DNA of 64,000 nt from Pseudoalteromonas shioyasakiensis (lineage in GTDB: Bacteria; Pseudomonadota; Gammaproteobacteria; Enterobacterales; Alteromonadaceae), in the NCBI RefSeq assembly GCF_019134595.1, contig NZ_CP077771.1:620001-684000 (forward strand). Direction: 5' to 3'. The notes below the pieces were generated by a model. The model saw nothing but the letters and a program-made list of their open reading frames with translations. It did not search any database and was not told the DNA's origin. This document shows, piece after piece, positions 45,372 to 55,070 of the stretch (position 1 is its first letter; every line of letters begins with the position of its first letter). A program made the translations under genes and the position numbers.

Positions 45372-45983
45372 CTATTTAACTGCGGCTAAATATCGGCGTT
45401 CAACTTCCGGCCAATTGATCACTTCGTAAAATGCCGCAATATATTCAGGGCGACGATTTTGATACTTCAAGTAATACGCATGTTCCCACACATCAAGCCC
45501 TAAAATAGGCGTATGATTATGCATTAATGGGCTATCTTGATTGAGGCTACTTTCAACGACCAACTGGTTATTTTCATCAACACATAACCACGCCCAGCCA
45601 CTGCCAAAGCGGCTTACCGCGGCATTAGTAAATTGCTCTTTAAATGCGTCAAAGCTACCAAATGTATCAACTATTGCAGTGTTTAACTCTGCACTTGGCG
45701 TACCGCCGCCATTAGGAGACATAACTTGCCAAAATAATGAGTGATTATGATGACCACCCACATGCTCTTGCACTGCTTTTTGTAAAGACTCAGGCATTGA
45801 TGAAATAGTGCGTAGTAATGTTTCAGCATCATGCTCAGAGTAATGACTGCCCTCTAGTGCAGCATTCGCTTTATTGATATAGGTTTGATGATGCAAGGTG
45901 TGATGTATTTCCATGGTTTTCGCATCAATGTGCGGTTCAAGTGCATCATAGTCATAAGCTAAATCGGGTAATGTAAAAGGCAT
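45372..45983 (-). CDS. sodA: Superoxide dismutase, manganese type
   Basis: A 203-residue Fe/Mn-family superoxide dismutase. The metal ligands lie in [21 protein letters not shown] and [21 protein letters not shown] and the general sequence match Mn-SOD (SodA) rather than E. coli SodB. It disproportionates superoxide in the cytoplasm. It begins 16 bp after the stop of the small TPR-like gene, and both are preceded by a Fur-like site. This mirrors the Fur-controlled fumC-orfX-sodA operon of Pseudomonas, here without fumC. Confidence 0.93.
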   Translation of the reverse strand: MPFTLPDLAYDYDALEPHIDAKTMEIHHTLHHQTYINKANAALEGSHYSEHDAETLLRTISSMPESLQKAVQEHVGGHHNHSLFWQVMSPNGGGTPSAELNTAIVDTFGSFDAFKEQFTNAAVSRFGSGWAWLCVDENNQLVVESSLNQDSPLMHNHTPILGLDVWEHAYYLKYQNRRPEYIAAFYEVINWPEVERRYLAAVK

Positions 45984-45998
45984 ACTGATTCCTTATCG

Positions 45999-46505
45999 TT
46001 AATGTAATAACTGCGTTTTATGGGGATAGTCAGCTAATAGCTGGTTGATTCGGTTAATGAGTGTCGGAAATGCCGATGCCATGCTCGCAAACTTAACCAG
46101 CTCATAATAGGTTTTATGATGATGGTGCAGCACCAAGGTGCGAACTTGCTGCTCTGGGTGATTTAATAGCACGCTTAATCGTTGATGAGCATGACAAAGC
46201 CAGGTGCAGGCTTTATCTGGTTTTTGCATGACTTTAAAAGTGTCGGCAAGATTCAAAGTGGCAACAACAAATGCTGCATTACAATGCTCTAACGAGCGAG
46301 TTACCGACTGGTTGATTGGGATATTAGAAAATTGCGCGAGTAGTGTTTCGGCGCAGCTGCTGGCAACCGTGTAATGATCACGCGCAGTAATAAGCTCGCC
46401 AGATTCAAATGCTAAGTTGCCTTGATAAATTGCACTTTGCCAAGGGGCCAGCGCGTCATCAATGGCGTTCGAAGTTAACGGTGTGTGGCGTGTTGTTTGA
46501 GTCAT
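45999..46505 (-). CDS. orfX-like helical protein upstream of sodA
   Basis: A 168-residue soluble, largely helical protein resembling the small unnamed orfX between fumC and sodA in pseudomonads (by recollection of that operon). It starts MTQTTRHTPLTSNAIDDAL, has a TPR-like pattern (YQGNLAFESGELITARDHY) and a His cluster LHHHHKTYYE. ATG 46505 with AGGTGA is preferred over GTG 46520. Function unknown; its constant position beside Mn-SOD suggests a role in the iron- or oxidative-stress response. Confidence 0.65.
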   Translation of the reverse strand: MTQTTRHTPLTSNAIDDALAPWQSAIYQGNLAFESGELITARDHYTVASSCAETLLAQFSNIPINQSVTRSLEHCNAAFVVATLNLADTFKVMQKPDKACTWLCHAHQRLSVLLNHPEQQVRTLVLHHHHKTYYELVKFASMASAFPTLINRINQLLADYPHKTQLLH

Positions 46506-46571
46506 AAAAATCACCTGCACTTATACCAATCATTCTATGTGTATTTAAACTACACACAGAAAAGGTTAAAT

Positions 46572-46590
46572 GCAAATGATTTTTATTTAT
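46572..46590. promoter_or_regulatory. Candidate Fur box before orfX-sodA
   Basis: GCAAATGATTTTTATTTAT shares the GCAAATGAT half-site with other Fur-like sites in the window and matches 11 of 19 consensus positions. It lies 67 bp upstream of the orfX ATG. Confidence 0.4.
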
Positions 46591-46627
46591 ATTGTTACTT
46601 GCTGATTTTAAGCTATATCAACATTAC

Positions 46628-47113
46628 TTATTGATGCGCAAAGTCGATAAGCTCTTGGCCTGTTAGGCGGTAAATAATCCATTCGTTTTGCGGTTTAGCA
46701 CCTATGCTGTCGTAAAAATCAATGGCTGGTTTATTCCAATCAAGTACCACCCACTCAAAACGACCACAGTCTTTTTCGAGTGCTTGCTTAGCAAGATATT
46801 GCATAATTTGCTTACCAGCGCCTTTACCGCGGCTGTCAGCACTGACGTAAAGGTCTTCTAAATACAAACCATTTTTACCAAGCCAGGTTGAGTAATTATA
46901 AAAATACACAGCAAAGCCAATTGGTGTATCGCCCTCTAAACAAATGACACTATGCGCCGTTGCGCCTTCACTGAACAATGTTTTTAAAATAGCTTGCTCG
47001 TCTGTTTTAACTGCGTCAGGCTCTTTTTCGTAGATAGCAAGTTCGGTAATAAAATGTAGGATTGTTGCAGCATCACTTGCGACTGCCGGACGAATTGTAA
47101 TTGCGTTACTCAC
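46628..47113 (-). CDS. GNAT acetyltransferase, spermidine/thialysine acetyltransferase-like
   Basis: A 161-residue GNAT enzyme. It has AIYEKEPDAVKTDE, FYNYSTWLGKNGLYLEDLYV, motif A DSRGKGAGKQIMQYLAK and WVVLDWNKPAIDFYDSIGA, as in eukaryotic SSAT2 and its bacterial relatives. It should transfer an acetyl group from acetyl-CoA to a small amine or thialysine-type amino acid. GTG start with AAGGAA 6 bp upstream. Single gene. Confidence 0.85.
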   Translation of the reverse strand: MSNAITIRPAVASDAATILHFITELAIYEKEPDAVKTDEQAILKTLFSEGATAHSVICLEGDTPIGFAVYFYNYSTWLGKNGLYLEDLYVSADSRGKGAGKQIMQYLAKQALEKDCGRFEWVVLDWNKPAIDFYDSIGAKPQNEWIIYRLTGQELIDFAHQ

Positions 47114-47384
47114 TCTGTATTCCTTTTTTACATCATTATTGTAACGCCCAGTTTATAAGGGCTTTAGCATGGTGTAAACGCCCTTTACAGAAATACACGG
47201 CATTAAAAAGGGGATACATCCAATTAATATTCATTAGTGTTAATTGAGCACTAAATCAAATTCAAGAAACATTATTTATGATCATTAACTGGGGTAAGTT
47301 TGCTTTTAATTATGGGCAATTCAATTAAGTTATCAGTTACGTTATGCTAGTGTTTTCATTTAATGAATAAGAAAAGGAATTTTA

Positions 47385-47795
47385 ATGACTATATCTTTAA
47401 GAGCTGTTGATGGAACTCCCATTAAAGAAAGACATAAAGCGACGTGTCATTGCGGTAGTGTAGTAATTGAACTCCATTTACCAAATGGTGTTGAGGACAT
47501 AAGGCGCTGCGATTGTTCTTTATGTAGAAGAAGGGGCGCTATAGTAGCTTCGGTGCCGTTGTCAGGTATAAAAATCATAAAAGGTGAAGAAAAATTAAAG
47601 TTATACCAATTCAACACTAAGAAGGCCAAGCACTACTTTTGCAGTGAATGCGGTATATATACTCACCACCAAAGACGGTCTAACCCTAGTCAATATGGTT
47701 TCAATGTTGCTTGCCTTGAAGGAGTTAACCCACTAAAAGTAAGTGGGATTCCAACTTACGATGGTGTAAACCATCCCTCAGACATCAAAAAGTAG
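47385..47795 (+). CDS. GFA-family (glutathione-dependent formaldehyde-activating-like) protein
   Basis: A 136-residue protein with the zinc-cysteine pattern of the GFA fold: CHCGSV, RRCDCSLCRRRGA and YFCSECGIYTHH. GFA-domain proteins bind zinc and thiols, but many have no proven glutathione-formaldehyde activity. Single gene with a good AAGGAA before the ATG. A bidirectional terminator lies at 47836-47860. Confidence 0.85.
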   Translation: MTISLRAVDGTPIKERHKATCHCGSVVIELHLPNGVEDIRRCDCSLCRRRGAIVASVPLSGIKIIKGEEKLKLYQFNTKKAKHYFCSECGIYTHHQRRSNPSQYGFNVACLEGVNPLKVSGIPTYDGVNHPSDIKK

Positions 47796-47835
47796 TTCTA
47801 TTTTACGTTCAGCATTACCACTGGCATGACACAGT

Positions 47836-47860
47836 AAAAGGAGAGCATGGCTCTCCTTTT
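47836..47860. terminator. Bidirectional terminator between the GFA gene and the metal pump
   Basis: AAAAGGAGAGC-ATG-GCTCTCCTTTT: an 11-bp stem with A- and T-rich ends usable from both strands. Confidence 0.85.
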
Positions 47861-47863
47861 AAT

Positions 47864-50800
47864 TTACTTACTCATCGACTTATAAAGTACCGGAAGTACA
47901 AATAAAGTTAAGAAGGTTGCACTGACCAAGCCGCCAACAATCACCGTGGCAAGGGGCTTTTGTATTTCTGCTCCTATTCCTGTGCTAAGGAGCATTGGAA
48001 TTAGTCCAAGCATTGAAGTAAGCGCGGTCATGAGTACGGGCCTTAGCCTTGAAACAGCGCCATCAAATACTGCTTTGTCTTTGCTATCTCCTGCATTAAT
48101 CCTTTGATTAATACTTTCGACCATCACCACACCATTCAATACAGCAACACCAAACAGTGTGATAAACCCTACTGAACTGGGTACAGATAAGTATTGCCCA
48201 GACACATACAATGCAATCACCCCACCAATCACAGCCAAAGGAACATTGACAAGAATAAGCACCACTTGCGATAGGTTACTAAAAGCAAAATAAAGTAATA
48301 ACGCAATGAGTAACAAGGCTACAGGCACTACTATCATAAGCCGCTGTTGTGCCCGTTGTTGGTTTTCGAACTGCCCGCCAATCGCCACACTGTAACCACT
48401 AGGTAACTGCATTTTATCGGCAATGGTAGCGCGTATATCGGCAACTACAGATCCCATATCTCGCCCCTGCACATTCGCTTGAATAACCACCCGCCTTTGA
48501 ACATCATCGCGACGAACTTGCGGAGCTCCAGACTCAATTTGTACATCGGCTACATCCCCCACCCTTACAATGGCACCCGTGGGGGTTTGCAATCTAAGAT
48601 CAGCAATCACATTTGGGTTTTGCCGAAAGCTTTTTGCTATACGCACATAAATATCATAGCGCTCATTGGCATTAATGATTTGCCCTGCAGATTGCCCGCC
48701 AATACCGTGCTGAACTACATCCATCAAATCAGCCACCGATAAACCAAAGCGCGACAATGCCAAACGGTTAGGTTTGACTATCAGCTGTGCTTCACCGCCT
48801 ATTTGCTCCATCGCGACATCTTTAGCACCAGGTATTTGCTGAACTAACTGCTCAATTTGTTGGCCTTTTTCAGTTAAAACGCCTAGGTCACTACCAAATA
48901 ATTTTATTGCCAATTGCGCTTTAACACCCGATAAAAGCTCGTCTACTCGGGTTGCTATAGGCTGTGAAAAGTTAAACAAAAGTCCAGGGAACTGCTCAAG
49001 CTTGGCTTCCATTAGTTGCTGTAATTCGACCCGCGTTTTCGCGTTTACCCATTGCTCATGAGGTTTTAAGCCTAAATAGATTTCAATGTTGTTAACTGGT
49101 TCAGGATCGCCCCCCACTTCAGCCCTACCGATTCGGCTCAGCGCATATTCCACCTCACTAAATTCAAGCAACATGGCTTCAAGCTTAGGCGCCACTGAGA
49201 TTGCCGTATCGAGACTTGCAGATGGGGCAAGTGTCACACGTAGGTTAATAGTGCCTTCTTCAAGCTCTGGCACAAATTCAGTACCCAGCCTAGGTAGCAT
49301 AACGGCCGCTATAATGAGTAATAACCCTGCTGTAGCTAAAACGCTACGCTTAGCCTGCAATGCTTTTTGTAAAGCCCGTTGATAAAGCATATCGATAGGT
49401 TTTAACAAAATACTTTGCTTTACTGTCACGCCTTTAGCAAATAAGTACACACACAGAGCTGGCACCACAACCAAAGCAACAATCACAGCGCTAATAATCG
49501 CAAGCATAATACTCACTGCCATTGGCTGAAATAACTTCGCCTCAACGCCTTCAAAGCTAAACAGCGGTAAAAATACCGTTAGAATAATCAAAGAGGCAAA
49601 AAAGATGGGCCGTGCGACTTCTTTTGCAGCAATAGCAACCAGCTCCGAAGAATGCTTATGTTGATTATGCTTAAGCCCTAAGTGCCTAAATACATTCTCA
49701 ACCATCACAACAGAGCCATCTACCAGCATACCGATTGCAACAGCAATCCCACCTAACGACATTAAGTTTGCCGACAAGCCAAGCCATGCCATTACACTCA
49801 GTGCTAAACCAATCGAAATAGGGATCGACAACAACACCAAAAATGTTGCTCTTAAATCCAACAAAAATAGCGCCAATACAATGATAATAAACACAAAAGC
49901 TAGAAGCAGTGCATCAATAACCGTTTGTACCGCTTGGCTAATAAGCTCTGCTTGGTCGTAAATGGCTTTAAATTCAACCCCCTTTGGCAGTGCTTGATTT
50001 ATCATCTCGACACGCGCGTTAATGCCATCAATTGTTTGCTTGGTATTAGCGCCCATTCTTTTCAGCACGATACCAGTCACCACTTCACCACGATTGACTA
50101 TTTCGCCTTGTTCATTGCGTTTAGATAAGGTGACAGCGCCTTGGCGAATTTCACTACCAAGCTCAACATTCGCAACATCAGCCACTTTAACGACCGTCCC
50201 ATCAATGGTTTTGATAGGTGTTTGCGCAATCTCAACAAGCCCTTTTTCGCCTGGGGTAAACCAACCTGTACCACGAATAACAAGCTGCTCTTGACCACGG
50301 TTCATATACCAGCCACCCACATTACTGTTGTTAGCATCTAGTGCGTTACTAACATCTTGCTGTGTTAAGTCATAAGCAAGTAATTTATTCGGGTTTATGT
50401 TCACTTGATACTGCTTTACCTCACCGCCAAATGACAGAATATCGGTCACACCATCAATGGGTAATATAAGTAATTTAACAACCCAATCATTTAAACTACG
50501 CAGTGCCATGCTATCTATGTTTGCATCTGGCTTTGCTTCAAGTAAATATTGGTAGACTTGTCCAAGCCCTGATGTATTAGGGCCCATGGTTGGCATACCG
50601 ACACCATCTGGGATCAACTCTTTAGCAGACTGCAAACGCTCAAAAACCAGTTGCCTAGCAAAGTAAATATCAACACCTTCTTTAAACACCACAGTGACAC
50701 CTGATAACCCCGTCTTAGATATAGAACGCACCTGCTCTACATCGGGCAGCGCATACATAACCGCTTCTATCGGGTAAGTTATCAGTTGCTCTACTTCTTC

Positions 50801-50974
50801 AGCCGCAAGCCCTGGCGCTTCGGTATTCACCGCAACTTGAACATTCGTCACATCAGGAAAGGCATCTAAATTAAGCTTTGGGATCATAAATGCACTCACT
50901 GCAATCGCTGCAAGCAAGGCCAATACAACCAGTAGTCGGTTCTTTATTACCGCCTCTATTAATAAATTAAACAT
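47864..50974 (-). CDS. Heavy-metal RND efflux pump (CzcA/HME family)
   Basis: A 1036-residue inner-membrane proton/metal antiporter. The TM4 region reads AIGMLVDGSVVMVEN with a single conserved Asp, and MFNLLIEAVIKNRLLVVLALL starts the family-typical TM1. It has two periplasmic porter domains, duplicated. The signature differs from the DFG-type of CzcA proper, so zinc/cobalt/cadmium specificity is not assured and other HME substrates are possible. The adaptor precedes it by 9 bp. No outer-membrane factor is in this block. Confidence 0.93.
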   Translation of the reverse strand: MFNLLIEAVIKNRLLVVLALLAAIAVSAFMIPKLNLDAFPDVTNVQVAVNTEAPGLAAEEVEQLITYPIEAVMYALPDVEQVRSISKTGLSGVTVVFKEGVDIYFARQLVFERLQSAKELIPDGVGMPTMGPNTSGLGQVYQYLLEAKPDANIDSMALRSLNDWVVKLLILPIDGVTDILSFGGEVKQYQVNINPNKLLAYDLTQQDVSNALDANNSNVGGWYMNRGQEQLVIRGTGWFTPGEKGLVEIAQTPIKTIDGTVVKVADVANVELGSEIRQGAVTLSKRNEQGEIVNRGEVVTGIVLKRMGANTKQTIDGINARVEMINQALPKGVEFKAIYDQAELISQAVQTVIDALLLAFVFIIIVLALFLLDLRATFLVLLSIPISIGLALSVMAWLGLSANLMSLGGIAVAIGMLVDGSVVMVENVFRHLGLKHNQHKHSSELVAIAAKEVARPIFFASLIILTVFLPLFSFEGVEAKLFQPMAVSIMLAIISAVIVALVVVPALCVYLFAKGVTVKQSILLKPIDMLYQRALQKALQAKRSVLATAGLLLIIAAVMLPRLGTEFVPELEEGTINLRVTLAPSASLDTAISVAPKLEAMLLEFSEVEYALSRIGRAEVGGDPEPVNNIEIYLGLKPHEQWVNAKTRVELQQLMEAKLEQFPGLLFNFSQPIATRVDELLSGVKAQLAIKLFGSDLGVLTEKGQQIEQLVQQIPGAKDVAMEQIGGEAQLIVKPNRLALSRFGLSVADLMDVVQHGIGGQSAGQIINANERYDIYVRIAKSFRQNPNVIADLRLQTPTGAIVRVGDVADVQIESGAPQVRRDDVQRRVVIQANVQGRDMGSVVADIRATIADKMQLPSGYSVAIGGQFENQQRAQQRLMIVVPVALLLIALLLYFAFSNLSQVVLILVNVPLAVIGGVIALYVSGQYLSVPSSVGFITLFGVAVLNGVVMVESINQRINAGDSKDKAVFDGAVSRLRPVLMTALTSMLGLIPMLLSTGIGAEIQKPLATVIVGGLVSATFLTLFVLPVLYKSMSK

Positions 50975-50983
50975 GCGTCACCT

Positions 50984-52111
50984 CTAGTGGTTATGCGGAT
51001 CGAATCCGCCTTTAGCTAGCTGTGATGCAATAAAAAAAGCACCTTGGGTTACAACTTCAACCCCGGCTTTAATACCTGTCACCTCACGATAATCACCAAA
51101 ACTTCTGCCAAGGGTTACTTCTTGGGCAACAAAGCCACCATCGTCATCAACGACAAATAACTGCCAATCACCATCTGCACTGCGTGTTAATGCATTTTCA
51201 GGTACGCCGAGCACTGCTTGATCTGTTTCAAAATGAAAATACACATCCGCAAACATGCCTGGATGCAAACTATGCTGCGTGTTTTTTACCTCTAGCCTAA
51301 CGGTTCGTGAGCGTGTTTGTTCATCAATGGTATGTGCTTCTTGAATAACCCTTGCTTGATAGCGATTGCCGTTAACTTCTAACAGCGCCGTAGATCCATT
51401 ACTGATAGTACGGTCTTGATTAGCTGAAAGCTGAGCAGCAACCCAAAGCGCAGATTCATCGGCAATCAGCATCAGCTCAATCCCCGAATCAACTCGCTGA
51501 CCTTGGGCAAAGTTATCGGTTAAAACAGCCCCCGATGTTTGTGCAAACAAGGTGTATTCACCGAGTTTTTCTGGGCTTATGGTGAGTGTTTGTGCAATAG
51601 CTTGTTTTGATAAACCAAAGGCAACTAATCGGCTATAAGCCACTTCATACTCGGCTTTGGCAGTTAAGATTTGTTTTTCGCTGACTGTACCCGCGGTCAT
51701 TTTAGTAACACGTTGCCACTGTGCTTCTGCTAATCTAAATTCTGTTTGCTGGCTGGCTACTTCGCCACTAAATAAAGTGACTAAAGAGTCTCCTTTATTT
51801 ACATGCTGCCCTAATAAGGCATGGCGTTTTACAACGATAGAATCAACACGCGGTGACACCACATAACTGGCGTAGCCATTGGCTTTAATTTCGCCCGGTG
51901 CATACAAGGTTTGATTGTGTTTTTTCAGTACAAGGCGCTCAACCTTGATATTAGCTAGTTGCTGTTGCTGCTCAGTTAAACTGACTTCATTAGCATGTTC
52001 AGCTTGCTCATTTTCTTGATGGTTATGCGCTTGCTCTGTCGCATAAATATTTGTCACAGCCATATAGCATACGCACAGTAATGCGTAACGCATAAAATTT
52101 CTTAAATACAT
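50984..52111 (-). CDS. Periplasmic adaptor of the heavy-metal efflux pump (CzcB-like)
   Basis: A 375-residue membrane-fusion protein with a signal peptide to about residue 24, followed by a His/Glu-rich segment (EQAHNHQENEQAEHANE) that could bind metal before handing it to the pump. The barrel-sandwich and beta-barrel pattern (VSPRVDSIVVKRHALLGQHVNKGD, TVRLEVKN) follows, with PHNH at the C-terminus. It pairs with the RND gene 9 bp downstream. Unlike the drug adaptor at 5084 it has no lipobox. Confidence 0.9.
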   Translation of the reverse strand: MYLRNFMRYALLCVCYMAVTNIYATEQAHNHQENEQAEHANEVSLTEQQQQLANIKVERLVLKKHNQTLYAPGEIKANGYASYVVSPRVDSIVVKRHALLGQHVNKGDSLVTLFSGEVASQQTEFRLAEAQWQRVTKMTAGTVSEKQILTAKAEYEVAYSRLVAFGLSKQAIAQTLTISPEKLGEYTLFAQTSGAVLTDNFAQGQRVDSGIELMLIADESALWVAAQLSANQDRTISNGSTALLEVNGNRYQARVIQEAHTIDEQTRSRTVRLEVKNTQHSLHPGMFADVYFHFETDQAVLGVPENALTRSADGDWQLFVVDDDGGFVAQEVTLGRSFGDYREVTGIKAGVEVVTQGAFFIASQLAKGGFDPHNH

Positions 52112-52132
52112 AGAGTGTCTCTTACTTAAAAT

Positions 52133-52143
52133 GGGCTAAGCCC
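52133..52143 (-). other. Short GC hairpin between the CzcI-like and adaptor genes
   Basis: GGGCTTAGCCC followed by ATTTT on the minus strand. It is too weak for a sure terminator and could attenuate the transcript between the two genes. Confidence 0.35.
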
Positions 52144-52167
52144 AAAAAATCTAAAAAGGGTTTTGGA

Positions 52168-52545
52168 TTAAGTAAGAGCTAAAATAGGTGGGCGATGAAG
52201 CGGTGCTAAGTCAGCCGATTTGAAGTTGAAATCAAGTGATTCAATTTTAGTGAAATAGACATCTGTAGGTTCAGACAATTGCAGCGAATCAACAAATGCA
52301 GGGCTGTGACAAACATGACAATGGCCTTTTTCGGCTGAGTCAGACAACTGTTTGCTAAGCTCGGCATGCTCTGATTGATGTAACAGGTGATCGCCATTGG
52401 CTGCGCAATGGGCTTCAAGGTCAATTTCTTCTGATAGCAATACCGAGGTGTGATTAAACGCAGCATTATGATCGGCCACATCAAAGCTATCCAGCAGTGG
52501 CTGGAGCAATAATACGCTAATCAAAATAATAAATGCAGCTTTCAC
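52168..52545 (-). CDS. Small His/Cys-rich periplasmic protein (CzcI-like)
   Basis: A 125-residue protein with an N-terminal hydrophobic segment (MKAAFIILISVLLLQPLLDS) then a polar region with many metal ligands: ADHNAAFNH, EAHCAANGDHLLHQSEH and GHCHVCHS. It resembles the small metal-responsive CzcI-type proteins preceding czc operons. GTG start with AGG 6 bp away. It is the first gene of the metal operon and lies opposite the divergent CDF gene. Confidence 0.6.
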   Translation of the reverse strand: MKAAFIILISVLLLQPLLDSFDVADHNAAFNHTSVLLSEEIDLEAHCAANGDHLLHQSEHAELSKQLSDSAEKGHCHVCHSPAFVDSLQLSEPTDVYFTKIESLDFNFKSADLAPLHRPPILALT

Positions 52546-52702
52546 ATTGAGCCTAAAAATTGGTACAACGGCGCTAAATTAACAAATCCACCCGCATTTG
52601 AACAGTAAATTATAATCTGTACACGAACAAATCATTACAAACATTTCAATACCACGGCACGCGTGGTATAAAAATAAAGCAAATCAATAACTCGGTATTT
52701 TT

Positions 52703-53560
52703 ATGGGACACGGACATCATCATCACGATACAAATAACCAAAGCACCCGCCAACTCATGCTGGCAGTTGCAATCAATGTGTTATTAACTGTCGCTCAGGT
52801 GATTGGCGGCCTTGTTTCTGGCAGCTTGTCGTTAATTGCTGATGCACTGCATAATTTAAGTGATGCCTCGTCGTTATTCATTGCCCTAATTGCCCGAAAA
52901 ATTGGCGCCAAACCTGCCAACGATCGTTATCAATACGGCTACAAACGCGCTGAAATTTTAGCAACTCTATTTAACAGCTTAAGTTTAATTGTGATTGGTG
53001 GTTACTTAATTGTTGAAGCCATCTCCAACTATTTAAATCCTGAGCCCATTGATGGTTGGATCATCATTTGGGTCGCTGGACTTGCGCTCATTATTGACCT
53101 TGTCACCGCCCTTTTAACTTACAAAGCAGGTGCTAAAGACAGCATGAATATTCGTGCTGCGTTTATACATAATGTGTCTGATGCATTAGCTTCTGTAGTG
53201 GTGATCATAGCAGGTACCTTAATCATTCTTTATCAATGGTATATTGTTGATTTAATTGCCACTATGCTCATTTCTGTGTATGTCATTTACCATGGTATTT
53301 TGCTATTAATGGCGAGCAGTAAAATTTTGATGCAGGCAGCCCCTGATAATTTTGCTTTAACAGCAGCTATTACTGAGCTTAAAACCCAATTTGCAATCAC
53401 TGATATTGATTACCTCAAAACATGGCAGGTAGATGATCATCACGTTCATTGCGAGCTTAAGTTCAGTGCCAAGCACAACATCAATAACGATGAAATACGT
53501 CACTTTTTGCATGATAACTTTGCAATTGAAAGCTGCACCATAGAACAAGTTTTAGTGTAA
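52703..53560 (+). CDS. Cation diffusion facilitator metal exporter (CzcD/ZitB-like)
   Basis: A 285-residue CDF protein. The N-terminus MGHGHHHHDTN is a His-rich metal-binding head. TM2 has the ADALHNLSDASS metal site, TM5 the IHNVSDALASV site, and the cytoplasmic C-terminal domain has DDHHVHCELKF. It exchanges cytoplasmic Zn2+ (or Cd/Co) for protons. Divergent from the RND metal-efflux operon, with 157 bp between, giving a shared regulatory region; no regulator gene is nearby. Confidence 0.92.
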   Translation: MGHGHHHHDTNNQSTRQLMLAVAINVLLTVAQVIGGLVSGSLSLIADALHNLSDASSLFIALIARKIGAKPANDRYQYGYKRAEILATLFNSLSLIVIGGYLIVEAISNYLNPEPIDGWIIIWVAGLALIIDLVTALLTYKAGAKDSMNIRAAFIHNVSDALASVVVIIAGTLIILYQWYIVDLIATMLISVYVIYHGILLLMASSKILMQAAPDNFALTAAITELKTQFAITDIDYLKTWQVDDHHVHCELKFSAKHNINNDEIRHFLHDNFAIESCTIEQVLV

Positions 53561-53621
53561 ATGTTACGCGTTATCATTTACCATTCAGTTTTGTTTTAAC
53601 AGCAAACTGAAGGAACAAACC

Positions 53622-54695
53622 TTGTTGAAGTTGTGGTTACGTCGTACGCATTTATTACTTGCCTTAGTAAGTGGTTTATTTTTAATTTGTTTAAGTTTGA
53701 CCGGTGCGTTGCTTATTTACGCAAAAGACATTCAATACCTTACTCAAAGCGATAAATGGACTGTAACGCCAGCGGCTTCAGCACTAGATTTCGATAGCCT
53801 CATAAAACATGTTTCAGCTTCAACCAAACAACCGGTTACCCTGTTGATGCCTGAGCAGCGCAGGGATCTTGCCTGGCAATTACAGTTAGCAAACAACCGC
53901 TATGTCAGTGTTAATCCATACAACGGCCAAGTGTTACATGAGTACGATTACTACACTACGATTTATGGCTTTACCATGGCTTTGCACCGCTGGCTGCTTT
54001 ATGAAGATGGCGATAAAAACCGCCCGCTAAGAAACTGGGTATCTGTGTGTGCGCTCATTCTTATTTTTGAAATTCTGCTCGGCTTTTATATTTGGGTTAA
54101 ACCAAAAAATCGTATTAAACGCTTGGCTATTAAGCGTAAAGCAAAATTTAGAGTGCTGATGTATCAGCTGCATACCGTTCTGGGTGTGTACTTTTTAATT
54201 CCACTCATTTTAATTGCCTACACAGGTATGGCGTTTAACTGGAAACCACAAACCAAAGCCGTATTAGAATTTGTGATGCAAGGCACTGTTGAAGATAGAC
54301 CTAAACCACCAGTAGTTATTCCTCCTTCAGCGGATACGCCTTTTCAAGTGCAAAAAGCGTTTGATAACGCAAAAACTGTATTTCCTAAGGGTAAGTTATT
54401 TAGAATTTATTTACCGAAAAAGCCAACTGATAACATTGGTTTCAGAATAGAGAACCCAGGTGAAAGCCATGCCTATAGTTGGGTATGGGCAAACCCATAT
54501 TCTGCAGATATTGTTGCAAGCTATGATGCCAGCCAAAGTTCTTGGACCACGCAAACATGGAACTTTAAATATAAGTTTCATATTGGTGATTTTGCAGGCC
54601 CTATTGTGCAATTACTGTGGTTACTATTTGCTTTGTCACCGTTATTTTTCACGATTTCAGGTGTTTACTTTTGGTACAAACGGCACTACAAATAA
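53622..54695 (+). CDS. PepSY-associated transmembrane protein (ferric-reductase-like)
   Basis: A 357-residue membrane protein with PepSY_TM topology: RTHLLLALVSGLFLICLSLTGALL as the first helix, LHRWLLYEDGDKN, a Q/H-containing third helix (LHTVLGVYFLIPLILIAYTGMAF) and a last helix near the C-terminus. Members are linked with iron reduction and siderophore uptake. It starts with TTG after GAAGGA; there is no ATG at the proper place. The DUF3703 gene follows 27 bp later. Confidence 0.88.
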   Translation: MLKLWLRRTHLLLALVSGLFLICLSLTGALLIYAKDIQYLTQSDKWTVTPAASALDFDSLIKHVSASTKQPVTLLMPEQRRDLAWQLQLANNRYVSVNPYNGQVLHEYDYYTTIYGFTMALHRWLLYEDGDKNRPLRNWVSVCALILIFEILLGFYIWVKPKNRIKRLAIKRKAKFRVLMYQLHTVLGVYFLIPLILIAYTGMAFNWKPQTKAVLEFVMQGTVEDRPKPPVVIPPSADTPFQVQKAFDNAKTVFPKGKLFRIYLPKKPTDNIGFRIENPGESHAYSWVWANPYSADIVASYDASQSSWTTQTWNFKYKFHIGDFAGPIVQLLWLLFALSPLFFTISGVYFWYKRHYK

Positions 54696-54722
54696 ACAAC
54701 TGTATCGAAAATACCATTCGCC

Positions 54723-55058
54723 ATGAATAGTGAGCTCAAAAATGCCTTTAACACCGAAATGATATTGGCTAGGACTAGTTACGAGAAAGCAGATTACACA
54801 ACCGCTTTTTACCACTTAGAGCGAGCTCATATTCTGGGTCAAAGCTATATCATTGCGCATACTTACTCTCATTGGTGGATGTGTAAAATTGGTTTTAAAA
54901 CCCATAATACCAAGGAAATAGTTGGCCAAATTGCTCGCATGGCAGCTTCAATTGTATTTTCGCGTATTTGGGTCCCTCTCGGTAACACCGGCGGCACTAA
55001 TGTTAGCCCTTTCAAACCAATGCCTATTCCAGACGACTTAAAACGTTTTTTAAACTAG
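54723..55058 (+). CDS. DUF3703 family protein
   Basis: A 111-residue protein with the DUF3703 pattern YTTAFYHLERAHILGQSYIIAHTYSHWWMCKIG and IVFSRIWVPLGNTGG. These proteins are frequently near metal or iron genes; function unknown. It follows the PepSY gene closely and is the last gene before the MITE. Confidence 0.85.
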   Translation: MNSELKNAFNTEMILARTSYEKADYTTAFYHLERAHILGQSYIIAHTYSHWWMCKIGFKTHNTKEIVGQIARMAASIVFSRIWVPLGNTGGTNVSPFKPMPIPDDLKRFLN

Positions 55059-55070
55059 CGACAGCTAATA

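Noticed and set aside
45960..45990. Pairing of the RyhB-like core with the sodA start region
   Set aside because: The sodA leader (GGAATCAGTATGCC) has no useful complement to ACATTGCTCA, and the gene is Mn-type rather than the classic RyhB target sodB.
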